Notes under the pieces: generated by a model
Told to the model about the DNA's origin: nothing
The model's database searches: none
What the model saw: the letters and a program-made list of their open reading frames with translations, nothing else
Shown: piece by piece, positions 9,472-15,908 of the stretch
How the letters are laid out: every line of letters begins with the position of its first letter
Position numbering within the stretch: position 1 is the stretch's first letter
Assembly (NCBI GenBank): GCA_003021085.1
Contig: PXRE01000011.1
Coordinates: 201,956-265,955 of the forward strand
Source of the DNA: Halobacteriales archaeon QS_1_68_20
GTDB lineage: Archaea > Halobacteriota > Halobacteria > Halobacteriales > PXRE01
Reading direction: 5' to 3'
Length of the DNA stretch: 64,000 bases
Translations under genes and position numbers: made by a program

Positions 9472-10262
9472 GCGTCGACCACCCCCGCGTCCCGCAGGAG
9501 GTCGGCAAGTTGCGCGGCCTGCTCGCCGGCGTCGCCCTCGAAGTAGGTCGCCTCGCTCTCGGTCTCGGGTTCGTACATGTCGGTCAGTTCGAGTTCACCC
9601 TCGACGTCGGCGGCCGACAGGCCGAGGTCCCCGAGGGACTGCTCGGCGATCTCCTTGCGCTGGGCCTGCCGGATGCCCCGGAGGCTGGCGTACCGCGGCT
9701 CGTTGATGCCGGTCTGGATCGTCAGTACCGCGGGGAGCTCGACGTCGGTCAGTTCGTCGATGCCGCCCTCCAGTTCGCGGTGGACGTGCGCGACGCCCTC
9801 GTCGGCGTCCAGGTCGAGGTGGTTGACGACGGCGGCCCACTCGTAGCCGACCTTCCGGGCCAGCGCGACGCCGGTGGCGCCGAAGGCGTCGTCGCCGGCC
9901 TGCACCCCCGTCAGCACGAGGTCGGGCTCTTCCTCCTCGACGACCTCCGCGAGGATGCGGGCTTTCGCGCCCACGTCGAGCAGTTCGACGTCCTCAAGGG
10001 CGTCGTCCCACACGCGGACGGCGCGGTCGGCACCCTTCGCCAGCGCCATCCGGATGGTCTCCTCGGTGCGCTCCGGGCCGATGGTCGCGGCGACGACCTC
10101 GTCGGCGACGCCGTCCTCCTGCAACTGGACGCCCTCCTCGACGGCGTAGTCGTCCCACTCGTTGAGGTCGTACTCGAGGTACTGCTCGGGGATCTCGGTC
10201 CCCTCGATCTCGAACTCGTCGTCGACCTCCCGCACTTCCTTCACCGTGACGAGAACCTTCAT
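9468..10262 (-). CDS. etfB: Electron transfer flavoprotein beta subunit (264 aa)
   Basis: This is the beta subunit partner of EtfA. It begins MKVLVTVKEVREVDD and contains the nucleotide-binding pattern MALAKGADRAVRVWDD and DLVLTGVQAGDDAFGATGV. The ETF-beta signature region is INEPRYASLRGIRQAQRKEI. The C-terminus is extended by an acidic tail that ends QLADLLRDAGVVDA. A TATA-like TTTATC about 30 nt upstream of the ATG on this strand (near 10287-10293) supports a leaderless etfBA transcript. Confidence 0.94.
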   Translation of the reverse strand: MKVLVTVKEVREVDDEFEIEGTEIPEQYLEYDLNEWDDYAVEEGVQLQEDGVADEVVAATIGPERTEETIRMALAKGADRAVRVWDDALEDVELLDVGAKARILAEVVEEEEPDLVLTGVQAGDDAFGATGVALARKVGYEWAAVVNHLDLDADEGVAHVHRELEGGIDELTDVELPAVLTIQTGINEPRYASLRGIRQAQRKEIAEQSLGDLGLSAADVEGELELTDMYEPETESEATYFEGDAGEQAAQLADLLRDAGVVDA

Positions 10263-10327
10263 GGTAGAAGGGTCTCCCGCGCGACGATAAACGTTTACGG
10301 AAACGCTGGACGCCGACTCTCGGGTTT

Positions 10328-11512
10328 CTACTCCTCGACGTCGGCGACTTCGACGTCCGGGAGGCTGATGAGGTTCTCCCGGCCGATCCGGAGTTTGTCG
10401 ATCTCGCCGTCTTCCTCCATCGAGGACAGCAACTGCGACACCTTCGCGTTCGACCAGTCCGTCTCGTCGACGATGGCCGCCTGCTTCATCCGGCCGCCGT
10501 TGGCCGCCAGCAGTCGCAACACGCGCTCATCGTCCGACAGCAGCTCCTCGTCGACGCCCGCGAAGGGGTCCTCGCCGTCGGGATCGTCGCCGTCCGGGTC
10601 CGGGGCGGATCTCGGCTGGCTCCCGTCGTCGGGGTCGTCTCCGGATTCCTCGGGTTCGGCGGCCCCCTCGTCCGTTCCCAGGCTGCCGCTGACGTCGCCG
10701 CCCCTGGAACGGTACACGGCCATGGCGCCGCCGACGAGCGCGGCGGCGAGGATGCCGACGAACAGCCCCTCCGGGAGGTCCGACCCGTTGGGACCCGCTG
10801 GCGTGGGCGTCACCGTGGGCGTGGGCGTCGGCGGCGGCGAGGAGTCGGCGCGGTAGACCAGCGGGTCGTCGAGGAAGTACGTCGGCGAGAACGTCGTCGG
10901 GCCCTCCCACTGGACGGTCTGGTTGTCGACGCCCGGGCCGGGCGGCGAGTCCGAGATGACGAACCCCTCCGGCGGCCGGACGATCAGCAGCTGGCCGTCC
11001 TCCAGCCGTGGGAGCCAGGTCCCCGTCGGGGAGCGGAACGCGTCGTCGACGACGAGGCGGTCGCCGTCCTTGCGGGCGAAGCTCGTCCACGTGAACGTCA
11101 GTTCGAGGACGCCGGTGTCCCCCTGGATCGAGGCGTTCCGGACGACGCTCTCGGCGGGAATCGCCATCTGGCGGCCGGTCGCGGCGCTCGCCAGTTCGGC
11201 GTACTCACGGAACATGTCGACGTCGAAGTCGATGTCGGCCACTTCGGCTTCCCACCGTTCACCCATCTCCCGGAACGTCTCACGCTCGCGGTCGGTCTCC
11301 AGCGGTTCGTACACCGTGACCGTCCACCGGGCGTCGCCGTTCTCTTCGAGTCGAACGTCGATCACCTGGTCGTACTCCCCTACCGCCGGCTCTTCGCTAG
11401 CGCGGACGGACGCCTCCCCGTCGGTAGGAGCGTCGTACGCCCCCGCACCGACCGCCGCCGCCCCCACGAGCGTGACGACCATCGCGAGCGCGACGACGGC
11501 CCGGAATCGCAT
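10328..11512 (-). CDS. Membrane-anchored winged-helix regulator with extracellular domain (394 aa)
   Basis: The order is a signal peptide (MRFRAVVALAMVVTLVGAAA), an extracytoplasmic domain of about 210 residues (YDQVIDVRLEENGDARWTVTVY onward, cut here), a Thr/Pro linker, one membrane helix (GLFVGILAAALVGGAMAVY), an acidic low-complexity stretch and a C-terminal winged helix (LRLLAANGGRMKQAAIVDE ... SNAKVSQLLSSMEEDGEI). I recall this layout as the haloarchaeal DUF7345/DUF7343 family. It resembles a one-component transmembrane sensor, with the extracellular part reading a signal and the cytoplasmic part binding DNA. It is divergent from the DUF7096-like secreted gene, a likely functional partner. 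Confidence 0.8.
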   Translation of the reverse strand: MRFRAVVALAMVVTLVGAAAVGAGAYDAPTDGEASVRASEEPAVGEYDQVIDVRLEENGDARWTVTVYEPLETDRERETFREMGERWEAEVADIDFDVDMFREYAELASAATGRQMAIPAESVVRNASIQGDTGVLELTFTWTSFARKDGDRLVVDDAFRSPTGTWLPRLEDGQLLIVRPPEGFVISDSPPGPGVDNQTVQWEGPTTFSPTYFLDDPLVYRADSSPPPTPTPTVTPTPAGPNGSDLPEGLFVGILAAALVGGAMAVYRSRGGDVSGSLGTDEGAAEPEESGDDPDDGSQPRSAPDPDGDDPDGEDPFAGVDEELLSDDERVLRLLAANGGRMKQAAIVDETDWSNAKVSQLLSSMEEDGEIDKLRIGRENLISLPDVEVADVEE

Positions 11513-11660
11513 ACCAGACGGTGAACGTGGCTGGTGCCTAAACGCTTTCCATCCACCGAAAAATGGCAGCGGGGCCGAGAGTCCCGCCCGGCGGCAACCG
11601 ATCCTCGGGCGTCCGACCCGTCGTCCGAACTGACGTTACGACCGGGGTAGCCGAACGGGT

Positions 11661-11669
11661 TTTATGATA
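11661..11669 (+). promoter_or_regulatory. TATA box of the DUF7096-like gene
   Basis: TTTATGATA is centred about 26 nt before ATG 11691, the spacing expected for a leaderless archaeal transcript. This decides against the in-frame ATG at 11664, which lies inside the box. Confidence 0.6.
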
Positions 11670-11690
11670 GGGGCAGCTTACGGAATCCTG

Positions 11691-12920
11691 ATGGACCGAA
11701 CAGCCGCGATGGTCACAGCCCTCCTCCTGGTCCTGGCGACCGTCGCCGTCCCCCTGACGGCCGGTTCTCCCGATGTCGCCGGGACCAGCGACGCTACCGC
11801 GGCGGACGCGGACGGCCGCACTCCGGTGCCCGTCGACAACTCGACGGCCAGGCTGGTGATCCCCCGCGACCAGCTCGACCGGAGCGACGTCGACGACGTC
11901 CGGCCGGACCTGGGCGCGGCACTCTCGAACGCGGGCGACGACGTCCACCGGCGGAACCTCCGCGTCGCCGTCGAGGAGCGGTTCGAGGCCGCCAACTCGA
12001 CCAACGACAGGCTGATCGTCATCGACCAGACGCTGATCGACCTCGAGGAGCGGACGACGGCGCTGCAACAGCGCCACCACGAGACCATCCAGCGCTACGC
12101 CAACGGGACGATCGGGGCTTCCGAACTGCTCCGGCGACTCGCGGCGCTCGACCAGACGGCCCGGGACATGCTGGAGACGGTGTCGTACCTCCGGTCGCGG
12201 TCCAACAAGATGGAGGGCCAGCCACTCATCGACAAGATCAATTCGCTCGAAGCGCGCCTGGACACGCTAAAAGGTCCCGTTCGGCAGGAGGCAGCCAGGG
12301 CCCTGACCGGGACCGCCGACTCGACCGGCGGCTTCCACGTTCAGGTCAATGGCCGCAACCTCGTGCTCGCCACAGTCGACGATGGGCGGTACCTCCGGGA
12401 GGCCTACTTGGCCGACAACCGCGGCGAACAAGAAGGGGAGTTCCCCGAACTCAAAACACATACCGACGCGCTCGAACGACAGGAAGAGTACTATCCGTGG
12501 GTTTGGAACACCACGATCAATTCAGGAGCTGTCTCACTCGGTAGCGTCCATCGGACGACGCAACGACACAGCCAGGGTGAACTCGTCGCCTACTTCGACG
12601 CCTACAGCGGCGAGGTGTTCTACGAGATTCAGGACCTCCGGGTGAGTGAGATGCCGAAGACGACCGCGCTGAACGTCACCGACAACGGTTTGCAGGTCGT
12701 CGTCGAGCGAACCTACCCCGGCGGTCCCATGCGCGTCGGCGTCTACGACGCCGCGACCGGCCAACCCGTGAACGCGGAGGTCTCGGTCGCCGGCGTCGAC
12801 GTTGGGCCGACTGACGCCGACGGTGCTGTTCAGGCGGTCGAACCCCGGACCGAGTACGAGATCGCGGTCCAGACGCCCCGAACCTCGACGAACGTCACCG
12901 TCGATCCGTACGAGGAGTAA
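11691..12920 (+). CDS. Secreted coiled-coil protein, DUF7096-like (409 aa)
   Basis: A signal peptide (MDRTAAMVTALLLVLATVAV) leads into a predicted extracytoplasmic protein. Residues about 60-200 are heptad-rich and look coiled-coil (IVIDQTLIDLEERTTALQQR; DKINSLEARLDTLKG). A beta-rich C-terminal half follows, ending in a carboxypeptidase-regulatory-like segment (VYDAATGQPVNAEVSVAGV). I recall this as the DUF7096 group, regularly found next to membrane winged-helix regulators such as the divergent neighbour. Its job is unknown; a ligand or accessory protein for that regulator is an inference. Its last codons are repeated in decayed form near 13.6 kb. Confidence 0.75.
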   Translation: MDRTAAMVTALLLVLATVAVPLTAGSPDVAGTSDATAADADGRTPVPVDNSTARLVIPRDQLDRSDVDDVRPDLGAALSNAGDDVHRRNLRVAVEERFEAANSTNDRLIVIDQTLIDLEERTTALQQRHHETIQRYANGTIGASELLRRLAALDQTARDMLETVSYLRSRSNKMEGQPLIDKINSLEARLDTLKGPVRQEAARALTGTADSTGGFHVQVNGRNLVLATVDDGRYLREAYLADNRGEQEGEFPELKTHTDALERQEEYYPWVWNTTINSGAVSLGSVHRTTQRHSQGELVAYFDAYSGEVFYEIQDLRVSEMPKTTALNVTDNGLQVVVERTYPGGPMRVGVYDAATGQPVNAEVSVAGVDVGPTDADGAVQAVEPRTEYEIAVQTPRTSTNVTVDPYEE

Positions 12921-12973
12921 GGTACCGAACTTGCAGTCCGGCGGGACGGGCGGTGGTTCATCCGGGAAGCCGG
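12887..12973 (+). repeat. Copy 1 of a duplicated gene 3' end (intact copy)
   Basis: The last 11 codons and stop of the DUF7096-like gene (blocks GAACGTCACCGTCGA and CGAGGAGTAAGG), plus the downstream motif GTTCATCC-GGAAGCCGG at 12956-12973, reappear at 13592-13653 with a few substitutions. The two copies bracket the AT-rich insert. Confidence 0.7.
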
Positions 12974-13090
12974 AACGAGCCTAATGCTTCAAGCAAGTAC
13001 CATCTCTATAATCCAATCATTATAAAGGATCTTATTATTGTATAAATATATTAGAGAAGCAATAGTTATTCAACAAAATATAAAAATATA

Positions 13091-13536
13091 ATGGTGAAGA
13101 GGTTGATTAAGGTGAAGATGGAATTAGACGACATCCAAAGCAGGCGAGCGGTTCTTAAAAAACGGGGACTGGCATCAGTGGGCTGGCCATCGGCCTTTCC
13201 GCTGTGGGTTCAGCTCAAGCGTCTTATTGCGATGTGGTGTATGATAATACTGTGACGTCAGCCTGTGCAGGAAGACAAGCGGATGAAACCACCACGTTCC
13301 AGTACGTGACTTTCGAGGTTACTACCGGTGACAACCCGGACGGTGATCTATATATCGAGACAACCTACCGTGATTCCAGCGACATTCCCAGTGATTACTC
13401 CAACTTCGACATCCACGAACCAATCGACAGTAGCACTGAGTCAGTTAGGCTGGAAAATTGGGAAGTTGATGGATACTTGGCATGTCTCGAAATGAACGAT
13501 ATGACGGCGGACTTCCGAATTGAGGAGTGCGGATAG
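13091..13536 (+). pseudogene. Small secreted protein gene, frameshifted in its signal peptide
   Basis: ATG 13091 (or 13118) opens MVKRLIKVKMELDDIQ, with RRAVLKKRGLASVG as a Tat-like signal start. The frame then goes wrong at the GGG run 13180-13182. Adding one base there joins it to LAIGLSAVGSAQA, a good signal-peptide end with an A-x-A site, and then to an intact mature domain of about 110 residues starting SYCDVVYDNT and ending FRIEECG. The mature part has four cysteines (two pairs possible) and no family I recognise. Codon use and AT content differ sharply from the surroundings, suggesting recent acquisition. The lesion is either a real deletion or a sequencing error in the G run. Confidence 0.6.
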
Positions 13537-13555
13537 CGAGCCAAGTCGGGGAGAC

Positions 13556-13653
13556 CGAAGGCGGTGCCGTCCGGACAGTCGAACGCTTGACCTCGGCGAA
13601 CGTCACCGTCGACCCGTCCGAGGAGTAGGGCGAAAGTTCATCCCGGAAGCCGG
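13556..13653 (+). pseudogene. Copy 2: decayed remnant of a DUF7096-like gene 3' end
   Basis: From GGCGGTGCCGTCCGGACAGTC through CTCGGCGAACGTCACC to GAGGAGTAG (stop 13626-13628), this matches the 3' end of the gene ending at 12920, with an internal gap of about 35 nt. It is followed by the same GTTCATCC-GGAAGCCGG motif. It has no start and cannot encode a protein. It marks either a lost tandem paralogue or the far side of a duplication made when the AT-rich DNA arrived. Confidence 0.6.
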
Positions 13654-13667
13654 GACAACCCCTCGGC

Positions 13668-14126
13668 GTGACCCGCGCGAGCGCCCCAGTCGTCGGCATC
13701 GCCCTCCTGCTCGCCGTGACCGTGGCGGTCAGCGGCGCCGTCGCGGCCGGCGTGTTCTCGGTCGCTCCGTCGGATCCGCCGCCACAGGCGTCGCTGGCGC
13801 TGTCGGCGGACGCCGACGCCGACCGCGTGGCGCTGACCCCCCGCGGCGGCGACCCGCTGGACGTCCGGGAGTTGACGGTCCGCGTCGAGGTGGACGGTGA
13901 CCCGCTGGCCCGCCAGCCACCGGTGCCCTTCTTCGCGGCCGCGGGCTTCCGCGGCGGCCCGACCGGCCCGTTCAACCCGGCCGCCGACCAGCGGTGGACG
14001 CCCGGCGAGACGGCGAGTTTCCGGGTAGCCGCGACCAACGACCCCGAACTCTGGCCGGGCGCGACCGTGGCCGTGACGGTCTACCACGACGACCGCCCGG
14101 TGGCCGAACTGGAAGCGACCGCCTGA
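13668..14126 (+). CDS. Type IV pilin-like secreted protein (152 aa)
   Basis: GTG 13668 begins MTRASAPVVGIALLLAVTVA, a class III signal of the archaeal pilin type: a short basic start followed directly by a hydrophobic helix of about 22 residues, as in RAVSPVIG-type pilins. The mature part is beta-rich (ALTPRGGDPLDVRELTVRVE), matching the small haloarchaeal pilin/DUF1628-like family. It would sit in the membrane or in a pilus on the cell surface. It begins 40 nt after the DUF7096 remnant. No prepilin peptidase or assembly ATPase is nearby. Confidence 0.75.
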   Translation: MTRASAPVVGIALLLAVTVAVSGAVAAGVFSVAPSDPPPQASLALSADADADRVALTPRGGDPLDVRELTVRVEVDGDPLARQPPVPFFAAAGFRGGPTGPFNPAADQRWTPGETASFRVAATNDPELWPGATVAVTVYHDDRPVAELEATA

Positions 14127-14289
14127 CGTCGAATCGACCGCCTGACCCGCCGCCGTCTGCACACCTCCCTCTGAATTAGGCTCTCGGCGCGCGCGAGGGC
14201 CGCGGCCGGTCCGGCGGCCGACTGTGGCCGCCGGCGCCGGACACCGTCTATCAGGAGTACATTCCCCACGAGAACGAACGTCGACCCCG

Positions 14290-14913
14290 CTATTCCCCGG
14301 GTACCCGTGCCAGCGTGGCGATGGCGCGGGGACTGCCGGGCTTGGCCTGCATGACGCGGTGTTCGACGTCGACGAACCCGGCCGACTCGAACATCCGGTC
14401 GGCCTCCTCCTCGGTGTAGAACAGCATGATGGCGTCGGCCATCTTCTGGAAGATGGAGGTCCGGGGGTAGTCCGGGCCGACCACGAGCACCTTCCCGCCC
14501 GGGTGGGTGACCCGCCGGAGTTCGCGCAACGCCACCACCGGGTTCGGCCAGTACTCGATGCTCCCGGAGGACCAGGTCACGTCGAAGGCGTCGTCGCGGT
14601 AGGGGAGTCGCTCGGCGTCGCCGAGGACGAACCGCACGGGATCGTACTTGCCGAGTTTGTCCCAGGCCTGCTCTAGCTGGTGGACGCTCTGGTCGAGGCC
14701 GTGTACCTTCCCGGCGTGCTCGACCAGCGGCTCGGTGGCGAAGCCGGTTCCACACCCGACGTCGAGCACCCGCTCGTCGCCCGCGAGGTCCAGCATGGCG
14801 ATGGCCTCGTCGCGCATCTCCTCGTTCCAGACGAAGGGGTTGACCCGGTCGTACACCGTCGAGAGGTACTTGTAGAACAGCCGCGCCCGACGCTTGTTCT
14901 CCAGAATCCCCAT
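14290..14913 (-). CDS. SAM-dependent methyltransferase, MPBQ/menaquinone type (207 aa)
   Basis: This is a class I methyltransferase with motif I VLDVGCGTGFATEPL, motif II region FVLGDAERLPYRDDAFDV and GGKVLVVGPDYP. The N-terminal NKRRARLFYKYLSTVYDRVNP resembles UbiE/VTE3-like quinone methyltransferases. The C-terminal QKMADAIMLFYTEEEADRMFESAGF (quoted as ADAIMLFYTEEEADRMF) resembles plant MPBQ/MSBQ methyltransferases and the haloarchaeal enzyme linked to methylated menaquinone. A quinone substrate is therefore likely but not proven. It stands alone, convergent with the pilin-like gene. Confidence 0.82.
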   Translation of the reverse strand: MGILENKRRARLFYKYLSTVYDRVNPFVWNEEMRDEAIAMLDLAGDERVLDVGCGTGFATEPLVEHAGKVHGLDQSVHQLEQAWDKLGKYDPVRFVLGDAERLPYRDDAFDVTWSSGSIEYWPNPVVALRELRRVTHPGGKVLVVGPDYPRTSIFQKMADAIMLFYTEEEADRMFESAGFVDVEHRVMQAKPGSPRAIATLARVPGE

Positions 14914-15540
14914 CGTCCGGAGTTCTCGGTGTCGACCTAAAACGCTGCCGTTCGCGGTCGCTCGTCACGCTCGGGAACTGGTGTTCGTCGGCTCCGCCAC
15001 GCGTATCGGAACTCACCGACTGGTTGCCCATGTCCGGACGGGTCCCGCGCGCTCTCCGTAGATGGTACCTCGGACGGCAACACGCGGAAAGCCCCCGCGC
15101 GCTCGACGACGCCCGGCCCCTTTCAGTCCCGCCCAGCCGCTGGTCGCCACACGCCTCCCCAGCCGACTGCGTTACTCAGTCACGCCCTCCGGGCGCTCCT
15201 TGCGTTACTCGTCCCTCGCGCCCATTGCGGCCCGCGTGTCGCCCTCGGCGACCGCGGGCCAGCGCGCGCCAGGGCGGACGGACGGGCCGGTCGACGCGCG
15301 TATCCAACGCGCGAGAGGAGGTGACAAGTCGATCGCGTTCGGCCCCGAACCGGGCCAGGACCGGGACGAGAACGCCGCTGGCGCCGACGTCGCGGCGATG
15401 GACCCTGGCGGCGGCGGGGCCGCCGAGAACCGGGTGACGCTGTTCCGGGATCTCGGCGCGCAGATGTTCGGTGACCGGGCGGTCGGCCGGACGGCGTCGA
15501 AGGATTCACACCCGATTCCGCGAACCCTTTCGCAACGCCC
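14914..15540. other. Gene-poor stretch before the ATP synthase operon
   Basis: About 630 nt without a convincing gene. It contains repeat copy A (15075-15225). Downstream of that is a GC-rich segment (15245-15535) whose open frames look like chance frames of repeat-derived sequence. I see no tRNA or other recognisable RNA in it. Confidence 0.5.
15075..15225 (+). repeat. Dispersed intergenic repeat, copy A
   Basis: This shares three blocks with copy B at 55825-56053 in inverted orientation: AAAGCCCCCGCGCGCT (15088-15103), a 19-nt block containing CCCCTTTCAGTCCCGCCC (15116-15134) and a 26-nt identical block (15153-15178). GCGTTACTC occurs twice, 33 nt apart (15169 and 15202), around a hairpin CGCCC-TCC-GGGCG (15183-15195). 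In copy B the hairpin loop differs but the arms and the 33-nt spacing are kept. Confidence 0.75.
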
Positions 15541-15546
15541 TTATAG
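15541..15546 (+). promoter_or_regulatory. TATA box of the ATP synthase operon
   Basis: TTATAG within CGCCCTTATAGCC lies 30 nt before ATG 15576 of atpH, fitting a leaderless main promoter for atpHI and possibly the whole operon. Confidence 0.55.
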
Positions 15547-15575
15547 CCGCTGGGACAACCCTCGTCCGATAAGGA

Positions 15576-15908
15576 ATGCCGAGGCCAGAGGTTCTCGAAC
15601 GGATCAAGCAGGCCGAACAGGAGGCCGACGAGATCGTCGAAGCGGCCGGGCAGGAGGCCGACGAGATTCTCACGGACGCACGCGAGCGCGCCGACGAGAT
15701 TCTCGCCGAGGCCGAGGCGGAGGCCGACGAGCGGGCCGACGAGCGGCTGGCCGACGCCCGCGACGAGATCGAGGCCAGGCGCGAGGAGATCCTCGCGGAG
15801 GGCGAGCGCGAGCGCGAGGAACTCACCGAGCGCGCGGAGGATCGCACCGACGAAACCATCGCGTACGTCGTAGAACGGTTCGAGGAGGCGGTGCATGCTC
15901 AGACCTGA
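15576..15908 (+). CDS. atpH: A-type ATP synthase subunit H (110 aa)
   Basis: This is the peripheral stalk subunit that pairs with AtpE. The protein is almost one continuous charged coiled coil with a right-handed-type repeat: VLERIKQAEQEADEIVEAAG, then DARERADEILAEAEAEADE and a basic/acidic tail ending EEAVHAQT. This length and composition are normal for archaeal AhaH. Its last 14 nt overlap the start of atpI, so the two are probably translated together. Confidence 0.92.
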   Translation: MPRPEVLERIKQAEQEADEIVEAAGQEADEILTDARERADEILAEAEAEADERADERLADARDEIEARREEILAEGEREREELTERAEDRTDETIAYVVERFEEAVHAQT

